Source: an uncultured Alistipes sp.
Lineage (GTDB): Bacteria; Bacteroidota; Bacteroidia; Bacteroidales; Rikenellaceae
Length of the DNA stretch: 64,000 nt
Reading direction: 5' to 3'
NCBI RefSeq assembly: GCF_963931675.1
Contig: NZ_OZ007039.1
Coordinates: forward strand, 2,703,806-2,767,805
The position numbers and the translations under genes are program-made. Shown one piece after another: positions 1 to 9,050 of the stretch (position 1 is its first letter; the number at the start of each line of letters is the position of its first letter). Below the pieces are notes generated by a model. It saw only the letters and a list, made by a program, of their open reading frames with translations, did not search any database and was not told where the DNA came from.

Positions 1-92
1 TCTTCATGAACGCGCTGGCACCGCTCGTAGACTACTTCGTGGTCGAGGCGAACATCTCGCGGCGCAAGAAACGTGTGAAACTCGCAAAATAG
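1..92 (+). CDS. nqrB: NqrB, C-terminal end (partial)
   Basis: The reading frame entering from the left edge ends with MNALAPLVDYFVVEANIS followed by a basic tail and TAG at 90-92. This matches the usual C-terminus of NqrB, the integral membrane subunit of the Na+-translocating NADH:quinone reductase that carries a covalent FMN and is part of the sodium path. Only about 29 codons are in the window. The stop is 7 bp before the nqrC ATG, so the two are co-transcribed. nqrA and the rest of nqrB must lie to the left. Confidence 0.85.
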   Translation, partial: FMNALAPLVDYFVVEANISRRKKRVKLAK

Positions 93-99
93 GGGAACC

Positions 100-1020
100 A
101 TGGCAACGAAAAGATTCAAATGCAACGTTTGCGGCTATATCCACGAAGGGGATGCCGCACCCGCAACGTGTCCCGTTTGCGCGGCTCCGGCATCGGAGTT
201 TACCGAACTGAAGGAGTCGGCCGACGCGGCGGCTCCGAAGAAGAAGGGCCTGTTCAGCAATACGGACAACAACGCCTATATTGTTCTCTACTCGACGGTG
301 ATGGTCGTCATCGTGGCCACGCTGCTGGCGCTGGCCGCCCTGGGGCTCCAGAAACGCCAGTACGAGAACGAACTCAACGAGAAGAAGAAATCGATCCTGC
401 TGTCGCTCTACGCGGGCGACGCCCAGAAACAGGGCGTTGCAGCCGAGGATCTGATCCAGACGGTGAAATATGAAGATGTGATCGACGCCTATGTGATTGA
501 CAACACCGGGGCGCGCGTCGAGGGCGAGGATGTCTTCGCGCTGCTGAACGACCTTCCGGGGGCCTTTGCCGCCGGGAAGTTCCCGATCTTCGAGTCCAAG
601 GACGGCCGCGTGGTGATTCCCGTGACGGGTATGGGCCTGTGGGGCCCCGTGTGGGGATATGTGGCCCTGGAGAAGGACATGAATACCATCGCCGGCATCA
701 TCATGGCCCACAAGGGTGAGACCCCGGGTCTGGGTGACGAGATCGCCACGGCGAAGTATCAGGCGAAATTCGTCGGGAAGACGATTTTCGAGGGTGACGA
801 GTTCGTGTCGGTGACGCTTCGCAAGGGCGGGGCGAAGGACCCGGCGCACGAGGTGGATGCCATTACGGGCGGCACGAAGACTTCGGACGGTGTGACGGCG
901 ATGCTCCGCAACAGCCTGGAGAACTACCTGCCGCTGCTGGAATCGAAGCGGGTCGCCGCGGAGACGGAGGCTGTGGCCGCGGAAGTGTCTAACGAAGAAA
1001 ATGCAGAAAGCCATGAGTAA
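100..1020 (+). CDS. nqrC: NqrC with an N-terminal rubredoxin-like domain
   Basis: Subunit C of the Na+-NQR complex, 306 aa. After one membrane helix (about residues 56-80) comes the periplasmic FMN-binding domain. It ends in the flavinylation region [13 protein letters not shown], whose first Thr after GG would carry the phosphoester-linked FMN; the more usual motif is SGAT, so GGT is a mild variant. Unusual feature: residues 1-40 are not NqrC-like but form a rubrerythrin/rubredoxin-type metal site with Cys8-X2-Cys11 and Cys24-X2-Cys27 around [16 protein letters not shown]. It would lie on the cytoplasmic side of the helix. Typical NqrC proteins are about 230-260 aa, so the extra length is this domain plus a Glu/Ala-rich tail. 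It sits in the nqrB-F operon; the stop overlaps the nqrD start. Confidence 0.93.
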   Translation: MATKRFKCNVCGYIHEGDAAPATCPVCAAPASEFTELKESADAAAPKKKGLFSNTDNNAYIVLYSTVMVVIVATLLALAALGLQKRQYENELNEKKKSILLSLYAGDAQKQGVAAEDLIQTVKYEDVIDAYVIDNTGARVEGEDVFALLNDLPGAFAAGKFPIFESKDGRVVIPVTGMGLWGPVWGYVALEKDMNTIAGIIMAHKGETPGLGDEIATAKYQAKFVGKTIFEGDEFVSVTLRKGGAKDPAHEVDAITGGTKTSDGVTAMLRNSLENYLPLLESKRVAAETEAVAAEVSNEENAESHE

Positions 1021-1639
1021 CAACATGAAATATCTGACGGGTCCGTTCTCGGCGAACAACCCGGTGATCGTTCAGATTCTGGGAATCTGCTCGGCACTGG
1101 CCGTGACCGTCCAGCTCAAGCCCGCGATCGTGATGGCGCTGAGCGTAACGGTCGTGACGGCCTTCTCGAACCTGGTGATGTCGCTGCTGCGCAACGGCGT
1201 TCCGGCGCGTATCCGCATCATCGTGCAGCTGGTGGTGATTGCGGCGCTTGTGATTCTGGTGGACCAGGTGCTGAAGGCCTACGTCTACGAGATTTCGAAA
1301 CAGTTGTCGGTCTACGTGGGACTGATCATCACGAACTGTATCGTCATGGGCCGCGTGGAGGCCTTCGCCCTGGGCAACAAGCCGTGGGCTTCGTTCCTCG
1401 ACGGTATCGGCAACGGCCTGGGTTACGGCCTGATCCTGGTGATCGTGGCCATCTTCCGGGAGCTGCTGGGCTCGGGGAGCCTGCTGGGCTTCCGGATCAT
1501 TCCCGAGAGCTGGTACATGGCCGAAGGCGGTTTCTATTCGAACTGCGGTCTGATGCTTTTCCCGCCGATGGCGCTGATCATCGTGGGTTGCATCATCTGG
1601 GTGCACCGCTCGCGCAACAAGGACTTACAGGAAAAATAG
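1013..1639 (+). CDS. nqrD: NqrD, Na+-NQR membrane subunit
   Basis: Hydrophobic subunit D of Na+-NQR, about 208 aa with six predicted membrane helices. The family signatures [17 protein letters not shown] near the N-terminus and [15 protein letters not shown] in the middle are clear. With NqrE it forms the inverted-topology pair that holds the intramembrane iron centre; the Cys in CSALAVT and in TNCIVMGR are the expected ligands. The start is uncertain: ATG at 1001, 1013 and 1025 are in frame. I chose 1013 because it overlaps the nqrC stop (1018-1020) by a few bases, as in translationally coupled operons. Confidence 0.93.
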   Translation: MSNNMKYLTGPFSANNPVIVQILGICSALAVTVQLKPAIVMALSVTVVTAFSNLVMSLLRNGVPARIRIIVQLVVIAALVILVDQVLKAYVYEISKQLSVYVGLIITNCIVMGRVEAFALGNKPWASFLDGIGNGLGYGLILVIVAIFRELLGSGSLLGFRIIPESWYMAEGGFYSNCGLMLFPPMALIIVGCIIWVHRSRNKDLQEK

Positions 1640-1650
1640 GAGGGTAGCAT

Positions 1651-2280
1651 ATGGAATCATTGAATCTCTTTATCCGGTCGATCTTTATCGACAACATGGT
1701 CTTCGCCTTCTTCTTCGGCATGTGTTCGTACATCGCCGTGTCGAAGAGCGTGAAGACGGCCCTCGGACTGGGAGCAGCCGTTACGTTCGTGATGGTGATG
1801 ACCGTACCGTTGAACTATCTCCTGTATGAATACATTCTCAGGCCGGGCGCGCTTCATGCGTGGATTCCTGCGGTTCCGGAGAGTGTGGATCTGAACTTCC
1901 TGTCGTTCATCGTCTTCATAGCGACGATTGCGGCGTTCGTGCAGCTGGTCGAGATGATCGTCGAGAAGTTCTCGCCGGCGCTTTACAACCAGTTGGGCAT
2001 CTTCCTGCCGCTGATTGCGGTGAACTGTGCGATCATGGGCGGTTCGCTGTTCATGCAGCAGAAGGTCGACGCCGGGGAATTGGATACGCTGTGGCAGTCG
2101 GTCGTCTACGGTCTGGGCTCGGGTCTGGGCTGGTGGCTTGCGATCGTGATGATGGCGGCCATCCGCGAGAAGACGACCTACTCGCACATTCCCGCGGCGT
2201 TGAAGGGCCCGGGTATCGCCTTCATCATCACGGGTCTGATGGGTATCGCCTTCATGATCTTCTCGGGCATTCAGTTCTAA
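1651..2280 (+). CDS. nqrE: NqrE, Na+-NQR membrane subunit
   Basis: Subunit E, 209 aa, all-helical membrane protein homologous to NqrD. Recognisable signatures are [21 protein letters not shown] and [18 protein letters not shown], each with one Cys of the shared iron site. It is preceded by AGGAGG (1638-1643), one of the few strong ribosome-binding sequences in the window, and starts 11 bp after nqrD. It provides half of the membrane channel between NqrD and NqrF in Na+ translocation coupled to NADH oxidation. Confidence 0.95.
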   Translation: MESLNLFIRSIFIDNMVFAFFFGMCSYIAVSKSVKTALGLGAAVTFVMVMTVPLNYLLYEYILRPGALHAWIPAVPESVDLNFLSFIVFIATIAAFVQLVEMIVEKFSPALYNQLGIFLPLIAVNCAIMGGSLFMQQKVDAGELDTLWQSVVYGLGSGLGWWLAIVMMAAIREKTTYSHIPAALKGPGIAFIITGLMGIAFMIFSGIQF

Positions 2281-2300
2281 TCTAAGAAGAATTCGCAACA

Positions 2301-3563
2301 ATGACTACAACGATTTTAATAGCGATTGCGGCCTTTTTGATCATCACGCTGGTGCTGGTGGCGCTGCTTCTGTACGCGAAGGCGAAGCTGACGACGTCGG
2401 GGGCCGTTACGATCGACATCAATAACGGCGAGAAGGTCATTACGACGGAGAGCGGCTCGACGCTTCTGTCGACGTTGGCCAACAACAAGGTATTCCTTCC
2501 CTCGGCGTGCGGCGGCGGCGGTTCGTGCGGGATGTGCAAGTGCCAGGTTCTGGAGGGCGGCGGCGACATCCTGCCCACGGAGACGGGCTTCATCACGCGG
2601 AAGATGGCCAAGGACCACTGGCGTCTGGGATGCCAGGTGAAGGTGAAGAACGACCTGAAGATCCGGGTTCCGGAGGCTGTTCTGGGCGTGAAGAAGTGGG
2701 AGTGCACGGTGGTTTCGAACCGCAATATCTCGACCTTCCTCAAGGAGTTCGTGGTGAAGCTTCCGGAGGGTGAGAACCTGAAGTTCCGCAGCGGCGGTTA
2801 CATCCAGATCGACATTCCGAAGTACGATGCGATCAAGTTCTCGGACATGGACGTGGACGAGAAGTTCCGCGCCGACTGGGACAAGATGAAGATGTGGGAT
2901 CTGGTGACGACGAACCCCGAGCCGACGTTCCGCGCCTACTCGATGGCGAACCACCCGGCCGAAGGGAACATCATCATGCTGAACATCCGTATTGCCACGC
3001 CTCCGTTCGACCGTGCCACGGGTACGTTCATGAAGGTGAACCCGGGTATCTGCTCGTCGTACATCTTCTCGCGCAAGCCGGGCGACAAGGTGACGATTTC
3101 GGGACCTTACGGGGAGTTCTTCCTGCCGGACAACCTGCCCGATACGCAGGAGCTGATCTTCATCGGCGGCGGTGCGGGTATGGCGCCGATGCGGAGCCAC
3201 ATCATGCACCTGTTCAAGACCGAGAAGACGAAGCGTCCGGTATCGTTCTGGTACGGAGCGCGCGCCATGAAGGAGGCCCCCTACCTGCACGAGTTCCACG
3301 AGATCGAGGAGGAGTTCCCGAACTTCAAGTTCCACCTGGCGCTGGACCGTCCGGATCCGGAGGCCGATGCCGCCGGTATCCCCTATACGCCGGGCTTCGT
3401 GCACAACGTGCTCTACGAGAACTACCTGAAGCATCACCAGGCACCGGAGGACTGCATCTACCTGATGTGCGGACCCCCGATGATGATCTCGTCGGTGGTG
3501 AATATGCTCGATTCGCTGGGTGTACCGCCGGAGAACATCCTCTACGACAACTTCGGATCGTAG
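2301..3563 (+). CDS. nqrF: NqrF, NADH-oxidising subunit
   Basis: Electron entry subunit of Na+-NQR, 420 aa, normal length. Order of domains: one N-terminal membrane anchor (residues 4-26); a plant-type [2Fe-2S] ferredoxin domain with Cys70, Cys76, Cys79 and Cys111; an FAD-binding domain with RAYSMANHP; and an NADH-binding domain with GGGAGMAPMRS and a C-terminal CGPPMM. It takes hydride from NADH to FAD and passes single electrons through the 2Fe-2S centre to the membrane subunits. It is the last gene of the operon and is followed by a rho-independent terminator. Confidence 0.96.
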   Translation: MTTTILIAIAAFLIITLVLVALLLYAKAKLTTSGAVTIDINNGEKVITTESGSTLLSTLANNKVFLPSACGGGGSCGMCKCQVLEGGGDILPTETGFITRKMAKDHWRLGCQVKVKNDLKIRVPEAVLGVKKWECTVVSNRNISTFLKEFVVKLPEGENLKFRSGGYIQIDIPKYDAIKFSDMDVDEKFRADWDKMKMWDLVTTNPEPTFRAYSMANHPAEGNIIMLNIRIATPPFDRATGTFMKVNPGICSSYIFSRKPGDKVTISGPYGEFFLPDNLPDTQELIFIGGGAGMAPMRSHIMHLFKTEKTKRPVSFWYGARAMKEAPYLHEFHEIEEEFPNFKFHLALDRPDPEADAAGIPYTPGFVHNVLYENYLKHHQAPEDCIYLMCGPPMMISSVVNMLDSLGVPPENILYDNFGS

Positions 3564-3584
3564 CATCCGGGTTGCAGATTCTGA

Positions 3585-3614
3585 AAATCGGGACCGTGAG
3601 GCCCCGATTTTTTT
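3585..3614 (+). terminator. Terminator of the nqr operon
   Basis: Hairpin with arms AATCGGGACC and GGCCCCGATT (one bulge) followed directly by seven T, 22 bp after the nqrF stop. Confidence 0.8.
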
Positions 3615-3681
3615 GTGTTCGGGGCTATGCCGGGGATGGAGGCTGCCCGGTCGCGTCAAACCGAAAAACATCGTTTTTTTG

Positions 3682-3713
3682 TTTGGCACTGCACACAGCT
3701 TTTCGTATCTTTG
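3682..3713 (+). promoter_or_regulatory. Promoter of the membrane pyrophosphatase gene
   Basis: Bacteroidota-type promoter: TTTG at 3682-3685 and TATCTTTG at 3706-3713, separated by 20 bp. The start codon follows 29 bp downstream. This argues that the pyrophosphatase is transcribed separately from nqr. Confidence 0.7.
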
Positions 3714-3742
3714 TAGAAATTCAACCTAAAATACGCGAAATT

Positions 3743-5959
3743 ATGAACATTCCAACGATTTTCTGGGTCGTACCTGCGGCATCGGTCGTGGCCCTGGCCT
3801 TTGCGTGGGGCTTCTACCGGCTGATGAAGCGCGAGGACGAAGGTACGGACCGTATGCGTGAAATTGCCGCACACGTGCGCAAGGGTGCGATGGCCTACCT
3901 GCGCCAGCAGTACAAGGTCGTAAGCATCATCTTTGTGGTGCTGGCGCTGTTCTTTGCCTACCTGGCCTACGGCGCGGGGGTGCAGAACGAGTGGGTTCCC
4001 TTTGCCTTCCTGACGGGCGGTTTCTTCTCGGGTCTGGCCGGTTACTTCGGCATGAAGACGGCGACCTACGCTTCGGCCCGTACGGCCAATGCGGCGCGTC
4101 AGTCGCTGGACCGCGGTCTGAAGGTGGCCTTCCGCAGCGGTGCGGTGATGGGCCTTGTGGTCGTGGGCCTGGGTCTGCTGGACATTTCGTTCTGGTACCT
4201 CATCCTGAACGCCTTTGTTGACGTGACGGGACCCCAGAAACTCGTGATCATCACCACGACGATGCTGACCTTCGGCATGGGAGCCTCGACGCAGGCGCTC
4301 TTCGCGCGCGTCGGCGGCGGTATCTATACGAAGGCCGCGGACGTGGGCGCCGACCTGGTGGGCAAGGTTGAGGCCGGGATTCCGGAGGACGACCCGCGCA
4401 ACCCGGCGACGATTGCCGACAACGTGGGCGACAACGTGGGTGACGTGGCCGGTATGGGTGCCGACCTCTACGAGAGCTACTGCGGTTCGATCCTGGCCAC
4501 GGCGGCCCTGGGCGCTGCGGCCTTTGCCGCGGCGGGGAACGAAGCCCTGCAGCTGAAGGCGGTGCTGGCCCCGATGCTCATCGCTGCGGTGGGTATCGTG
4601 CTGTCGATCCTGGGCATCTACCTGGTCCGCACGAAGGAGGGGGCCACGATGCGCGAACTGCTCCGCTCGCTGGGTGTGGGTGTGAACTTCAGTTCGGCGC
4701 TGATTGCCGTTGCGGCGTTCGGGATTCTCTATCTGCTGGGGATCCAGAACTGGGTGGGCCTTTCCTTCTCGGTGATCACGGGACTCGTGGCGGGTATTGT
4801 GATCGGCCAGGCCACGGAGTACTACACCTCGCATTCGTACAAACCGACGCGGAAGATTGCCGAGAGCTCGCAGACGGGACCTGCGACGGTGATCATCTCG
4901 GGCGTCGGGTCGGGCATGATCTCGACGGCCATCCCGGTGGTGACGATCGGCGTGGCGATCATCCTGGCCTACCTCTGCGCGATCGGTTTCGACGTGAAGA
5001 ACATGCTGGCTCCGCAGAACCTGTCGCTGGGCCTCTATGGCATCGGCATTGCGTCGGTGGGAATGCTCTCGACGCTGGGCATCACGCTGGCCACGGACGC
5101 CTACGGTCCGATTGCCGACAACGCCGGCGGTAATGCCGAGATGAGCGGCCTGGGCCCGGAAGTCCGCAAACGTACCGATGCCCTCGACGCACTGGGCAAC
5201 ACGACGGCCGCCACGGGCAAGGGCTTCGCGATTGGCTCTGCCGCTTTGACGGCTTTGGCCTTGTTGGCCTCGTACATCGAGGAGATCCGCATCGGCTTGC
5301 TGCATAACGGGGTGACGATGCTCGATCTGCCGAGCGGAGCGACGCGCTTCGTGCAGGATGCCTCGATTCTGGACTTCATGGACTACTACCATATTTCGCT
5401 GATGAACCCCACGGTGCTGATCGGCCTGTTTATCGGAGCGATGATGTCGTTCCTGTTCTGCGGCCTGACGATGAACGCCGTGGGACGGGCCGCCGAGAGC
5501 ATGGTACAGGAGGTGCGCCGCCAGTTCCGCGAGATCAAGGGCATCCTTACGGGTGAGGGTACGCCGGACTATGCGCGGTGCGTGGCCATCTCGACCCGCG
5601 GGGCACAGCGTGAGATGCTGCTCCCGAGCCTGCTGGCGATCATCGTTCCGGTGGCTGTCGGGCTGATCTTCGGTGTGGCGGGCGTGATGGGCCTGCTGGT
5701 CGGCGGATTGAGCTCGGGCTTCGTGCTGGCGGTCTTCATGGCCAACGCGGGCGGTGCGTGGGACAACGCCAAGAAGATGATCGAGGAGGGACACTTCGGC
5801 GGCAAGGGCTCCGACTGCCACAAGGCTACGGTCGTGGGCGATACGGTGGGCGATCCGTTCAAGGATACGTCGGGCCCGTCGCTGAACATCCTCATCAAGC
5901 TGATGTCGATGGTTTCGATCGTCATGGCCGGTTTGACGGTGGCGTGGCATATCTTCTGA
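3743..5959 (+). CDS. hppA: Membrane-bound ion-pumping pyrophosphatase (K+-dependent type)
   Basis: Couples PPi hydrolysis to H+ and/or Na+ export; 738 aa, about 16 membrane helices. The substrate loops are intact: DVGADLVGKVEAGIPEDDPR near residue 200, then ADNVGDNVGDVAGMGADLYE, EYYTSHSYKP in the middle, and DNAKKMIEEG and DPFKDTSGPS near the C-terminus. GNTTAATGKG carries Ala where K+-independent enzymes carry Lys, so this is the K+-dependent class, which includes Na+ and dual Na+/H+ pumps such as that described for Bacteroides vulgatus; the ion cannot be read from sequence alone. The start at 3743 is chosen because the promoter lies just upstream; the open frame runs further back but through the nqr terminator. 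Confidence 0.95.
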   Translation: MNIPTIFWVVPAASVVALAFAWGFYRLMKREDEGTDRMREIAAHVRKGAMAYLRQQYKVVSIIFVVLALFFAYLAYGAGVQNEWVPFAFLTGGFFSGLAGYFGMKTATYASARTANAARQSLDRGLKVAFRSGAVMGLVVVGLGLLDISFWYLILNAFVDVTGPQKLVIITTTMLTFGMGASTQALFARVGGGIYTKAADVGADLVGKVEAGIPEDDPRNPATIADNVGDNVGDVAGMGADLYESYCGSILATAALGAAAFAAAGNEALQLKAVLAPMLIAAVGIVLSILGIYLVRTKEGATMRELLRSLGVGVNFSSALIAVAAFGILYLLGIQNWVGLSFSVITGLVAGIVIGQATEYYTSHSYKPTRKIAESSQTGPATVIISGVGSGMISTAIPVVTIGVAIILAYLCAIGFDVKNMLAPQNLSLGLYGIGIASVGMLSTLGITLATDAYGPIADNAGGNAEMSGLGPEVRKRTDALDALGNTTAATGKGFAIGSAALTALALLASYIEEIRIGLLHNGVTMLDLPSGATRFVQDASILDFMDYYHISLMNPTVLIGLFIGAMMSFLFCGLTMNAVGRAAESMVQEVRRQFREIKGILTGEGTPDYARCVAISTRGAQREMLLPSLLAIIVPVAVGLIFGVAGVMGLLVGGLSSGFVLAVFMANAGGAWDNAKKMIEEGHFGGKGSDCHKATVVGDTVGDPFKDTSGPSLNILIKLMSMVSIVMAGLTVAWHIF

Positions 5960-5979
5960 TACCGCTTCGCTCCGTAAGG

Positions 5980-6011
5980 GCGGTTCCTCCGTGCGGGGGA
6001 ACCGCTTTTTT
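5980..6011 (+). terminator. Terminator after hppA
   Basis: Perfect 8-bp stem GCGGTTCC / GGAACCGC with six T after it, 20 bp past the hppA stop. Confidence 0.85.
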
Positions 6012-6043
6012 GCTGCGGGAGGTGAGCGGTAGCGGTCTGAAAA

Positions 6044-6075
6044 TTTGCTTCTGCGCCCGGGGATGCGTATCTTTG
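6044..6075 (+). promoter_or_regulatory. Promoter of the HAD phosphatase gene
   Basis: TTTG at 6044-6047 and TATCTTTG at 6068-6075, spacing 20 bp, 20 bp before the ATG at 6096. It decides the start: the in-frame codon at 6045 would overlap the -33 box. Confidence 0.7.
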
Positions 6076-6095
6076 CGGCTGTGAAGCGTGAGACC

Positions 6096-6683
6096 ATGAA
6101 AAATATCGTTTTCGATCTGGGCGGCGTGCTGTTCGCCCGTGACAGGAAGAAGTGCGACCCGGAGCTGCTGGAGTTTTTCGGATTTCTGCGGGCTCCGCAG
6201 ATGCCGCGCTTCTGGGAGGAGTACGACCGGGGCACGAATACGCTGGAGGAGGTGACCGCAACCCTCGCGGAGATGACGGGCCGCCCGTATGAGCGTTGTG
6301 CGGAGGTGCTGCAGCAGGCCATCGACCTGCAGGAGCCGATTCCGGCGACCGAGGCGCTGGTGCGCGACCTGAAGGCGGCGGGCTATCGGCTTTACGTGCT
6401 TTCGAACATGGCCCGCGAATTCATTGCGCACCTGCGGCGCTTCCCGGTTTACGGATTGTTCGACGGCGATGTTGTTTCGTGCGAGGAGTTGACGGTGAAG
6501 CCCGAGCGGCGCATCTACGGGATCCTGCTCGACCGTTATGACCTCGATCCAGCCGAAACGCTCTTCATCGACGACCGTGCGGCGAATATCGAGGCGGCCG
6601 GGGCGCTGGGGATCCGGGGATTCCTGTTCGACCATCGGGATCCGGCCGCATCGTGTGCCGGGCTGCGGGAGCGCCTGCTCTGA
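6096..6683 (+). CDS. HAD-superfamily phosphatase (subfamily IA, YihX-like)
   Basis: Small haloacid-dehalogenase-fold hydrolase, 195 aa. Motif I is FDLGGVLF (nucleophile Asp in DxGGV), motif II the Ser in VLSNM, motif III the Lys in TVKPERRIY, and motif IV FIDDRAANIEAA. DLGGV with a helical cap between motifs I and II and the KPERRIY signature place it with variant-3 enzymes such as the glucose-1-phosphate phosphatase YihX. The natural substrate cannot be named. Single-gene unit with its own promoter; the roughly 220 bp after it (6684-6910) hold no gene I can see. Confidence 0.85.
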   Translation: MKNIVFDLGGVLFARDRKKCDPELLEFFGFLRAPQMPRFWEEYDRGTNTLEEVTATLAEMTGRPYERCAEVLQQAIDLQEPIPATEALVRDLKAAGYRLYVLSNMAREFIAHLRRFPVYGLFDGDVVSCEELTVKPERRIYGILLDRYDLDPAETLFIDDRAANIEAAGALGIRGFLFDHRDPAASCAGLRERLL

Positions 6684-6910
6684 CCGATCCCTCTTTCGAA
6701 TCCTCTCTGAAATGCGTTTCGGACCCTGCGGCCCGGAACGTCTGTCTCAGGACGCATGTCTGGCGCCTTCCCCGAATTTCGCCCCTTCCCAATCCTCTCC
6801 CCACCCTCATACACTGCTATCCGCTACCCCTCCCCGAAATACCTTTCGCCCCGATTTTTACGAAAAGTAAGCGGATCGGGTTGTTTTAATAAAAATTTCC
6901 TGTAAAAAGG

Positions 6911-6940
6911 TTGTAAATTCGAAAGGCTTTATTACCTTTG
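6911..6940 (+). promoter_or_regulatory. Promoter of the pycB/oadA gene
   Basis: TTG at 6911-6913 and TACCTTTG at 6933-6940 with 19 bp between, 30 bp before the ATG. A short dyad TTATTGTAATAA follows at 6941-6952, within the likely transcript start. Confidence 0.65.
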
Positions 6941-6970
6941 TTATTGTAATAACAGTAAAACGAATTACAA

Positions 6971-8827
6971 ATGGCACGAAATCTCAAAATCAGAGATCTG
7001 ACGTTGCGCGACGGCCAGCAGTCGTCCTTTGCAACGCGTATGAACCAGGGACAGATCGACCGCTGCCTTCCGTTCTACAAGGATGCGAACTTCTATGCGA
7101 TGGAGGTTTGGGGCGGCGCCGTACCCGATTCGGTGATGCGCTATCTGAACGAGAGCCCGTGGACGCGTCTGGAGACGATCTACCGGGCCGTAGGCAATGT
7201 CTCGAAACTCACGGCTCTGTCGCGGGGACGTAATCTTTTCGGTTATTCGCCCTATACGGACGAGATTATCGACGGTTTCTGCCGCAATTCGATCGAGAGC
7301 GGTCTGGGCATCATGCGTATTTTCGATGCGCTGAACGATGTCGACAACGTGAAATCCACGGTGAAATACGTCAAGCAGTACGGCGGTATCGCCGACTGTG
7401 CGGTCTGCTATACGGTGGACCCGAAATATCCGGAGCTGAGCCTCTGGGACAAACTCAAGGGAAAGAAAAATCCGGCACCGGTCTTCACCGACGCCTACTT
7501 CCTGGATAAAGCCAAACAGATGGCGGCTCTGGGCGCCGACATGATCACGATCAAGGACATGTCGGGGCTGATCCCGCCGCGGCGTGTGGCCACGCTGGTC
7601 AAGCTCTTCAAGCAGCACCTCTCGATTCCGGTGGATTTCCATACCCACTGCACGCCGGGTTACGGTCTGGCTTCGGTGCTGGCGGCCATCGTTGCCGGTG
7701 TGGACATCGTGGACACGAACTGCTGGTATTTCGCCGGCGGTACGGGAGCTCCGGCCATCGAGCTGGTCTATGTCTTCTGCAAGAAACTGGGTATCGACCT
7801 GGGAGTCAACATGGAGGCCGTGGCGAAGATCAACACGCAACTGCGTGAGATCCGCAAGGAGCTCAACCAGTCGGTCTTCGGGGTGGAGAAACCCGAACCG
7901 AAGGCGTTCAACCCGCTGACGGATGAGCTTCCGGCGGAGATTGACGCGCTGTTCGACTGCGCCATCCAGGCTGCTCAGGCGGACGACGAGGCCGGTACGA
8001 TCGACGCGTGCCGCAAGATTGAGGCCTATTTTGGCTTCCCGGCCCCGAACGAACTCGTTCAGAAGGCCGAGATCCCGGGCGGCATGTATTCGAACATGGT
8101 TGCCCAGCTCAAGCAGTTGAAGGCCGAGGAGATTCTGCCGCGGGCCATGGAGTTGATTCCGACGGTTCGTCTGGCCGCGGGTCTTCCGCCGTTGGTTACG
8201 CCGACGTCGCAGATCGTGGGGGCTCAGGCCGTGAACTGCGCGCTGGATGAGAAGGCCGGGCGTCCGATGTACACGAACAAGTCGTCGCAGTTTGTGGGCT
8301 TGGTGAAGGGTGAGTACGGCAAGACGCCGGTGAAGATCGACCCGGAGTTCCGGTTCAAGATCTGCGGGGTGCGTGAGGAGACTCCTTACGATACGTCGAA
8401 ATACCAGATGCAGCCCAATCCGGAACTTCCGGAGGCCGGCGGTGTCAAGCTGGCCGCCAATGAGAAGGAGGTGCTGCTGCTGGAGTTGTTCCCGCTGGTG
8501 GCGAAGACCTTCCTGACGAACGAGAAGGTGAAGGCCTACGAGGCTTCGAAACCGGCTGCCGCTGCCGAGGAGAAGAAGGCCGCTGTTGCCGAGGAGGCTC
8601 CGATCACGATCATGGGCAAAGCCGTAACGGCACCGCTTCCGGGTCGTGTGATCGAGGTGAAGGTGAAGGTCGGCGACCGGGTAAAGGCCGGGGACGAGGT
8701 TCTGGTGCTGGAAGCGATGAAGATGGAGAATTCCATTACGACGGACTATGCCGGTGAGGTGAAGCAGATCTTCGTCAGCGAGGGCCAGAATGTGGCTACG
8801 GACGCTCCGCTGGTTGACATCGGCTGA
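6971..8827 (+). CDS. Pyruvate carboxylase subunit B / oxaloacetate decarboxylase alpha subunit
   Basis: Biotin-dependent carboxyltransferase, 618 aa. N-terminal HMGL-like TIM barrel begins with DLTLRDGQQSS and carries the metal-binding HTHCTPGYG; the conserved PYC/OADA region follows. An Ala/Glu-rich linker (about residues 520-545) leads to a C-terminal biotinyl domain with the EAMKMEN motif, biotin on Lys584. Family members act either as subunit B of a two-part pyruvate carboxylase or as the alpha subunit of a Na+-pumping oxaloacetate decarboxylase. No biotin carboxylase and no beta/gamma membrane subunits are nearby, so the choice is open; I therefore give no symbol. Single-gene unit between a promoter and a strong hairpin. 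Confidence 0.9.
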   Translation: MARNLKIRDLTLRDGQQSSFATRMNQGQIDRCLPFYKDANFYAMEVWGGAVPDSVMRYLNESPWTRLETIYRAVGNVSKLTALSRGRNLFGYSPYTDEIIDGFCRNSIESGLGIMRIFDALNDVDNVKSTVKYVKQYGGIADCAVCYTVDPKYPELSLWDKLKGKKNPAPVFTDAYFLDKAKQMAALGADMITIKDMSGLIPPRRVATLVKLFKQHLSIPVDFHTHCTPGYGLASVLAAIVAGVDIVDTNCWYFAGGTGAPAIELVYVFCKKLGIDLGVNMEAVAKINTQLREIRKELNQSVFGVEKPEPKAFNPLTDELPAEIDALFDCAIQAAQADDEAGTIDACRKIEAYFGFPAPNELVQKAEIPGGMYSNMVAQLKQLKAEEILPRAMELIPTVRLAAGLPPLVTPTSQIVGAQAVNCALDEKAGRPMYTNKSSQFVGLVKGEYGKTPVKIDPEFRFKICGVREETPYDTSKYQMQPNPELPEAGGVKLAANEKEVLLLELFPLVAKTFLTNEKVKAYEASKPAAAAEEKKAAVAEEAPITIMGKAVTAPLPGRVIEVKVKVGDRVKAGDEVLVLEAMKMENSITTDYAGEVKQIFVSEGQNVATDAPLVDIG

Positions 8828-8856
8828 CCGGCCTTGTAAGTTTGTAGGAGTGTGAA

Positions 8857-8892
8857 GAAATCCGCCCGCAACAGATGTTGCGGGCGGATTTC
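8857..8892 (+). terminator. Terminator after the carboxyltransferase gene
   Basis: Perfect 16-bp inverted repeat GAAATCCGCCCGCAAC / GTTGCGGGCGGATTTC with a 4-nt loop. The following T tract is short (TCTCGTATATTTCC). Confidence 0.75.
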
Positions 8893-8943
8893 TCGTATAT
8901 TTCCGTGTTTTGGGAGATGGGGTGTGCTGGGCACGACCCACAA

Positions 8944-8973
8944 AAAAGGACCGAATCCAGATTCGGTCCTTTT
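8944..8973 (-). terminator. Terminator of the tRNA-Met gene
   Basis: Perfect 13-bp inverted repeat AAAAGGACCGAAT / ATTCGGTCCTTTT, 4-nt loop, 3 bp beyond the tRNA 3' end. Minus-strand transcripts end in a run of T; the symmetrical A/T ends mean it could work in both directions. Confidence 0.8.
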
Positions 8974-8976
8974 CAG

Positions 8977-9050
8977 TAGCGGGAGAGAGACTTGAACTCT
9001 CGACCTCATGATTATGAATCATGCGCTCTAACCAGCTGAGCTATCCCGCC
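8977..9050 (-). tRNA. tRNA-Met (anticodon CAT)
   Basis: 74-nt cloverleaf on the minus strand: acceptor GGCGGGA pairs with TCCCGCT, D arm GCTC/GAGC, anticodon stem CATGA/TCATG with loop TTCATAA (anticodon at 9014-9016), T arm GAGAG/CTCTC with TTCAAGT, discriminator A, no encoded CCA. The anticodon stem lacks the three G-C pairs of initiator tRNA, so this is elongator Met, or less likely the lysidine-modified Ile tRNA that also has CAT. The normal upstream region is gone: bases from 9051 on are integrase coding sequence, so the promoter must be supplied by that scrap or be lost. Confidence 0.93.

Noticed and set aside
2894..3742. N-terminal extension of the pyrophosphatase frame by 283 codons
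   Set aside because: It overlaps nqrF in another frame, crosses the nqr terminator and the pyrophosphatase promoter, and has no conserved residues.
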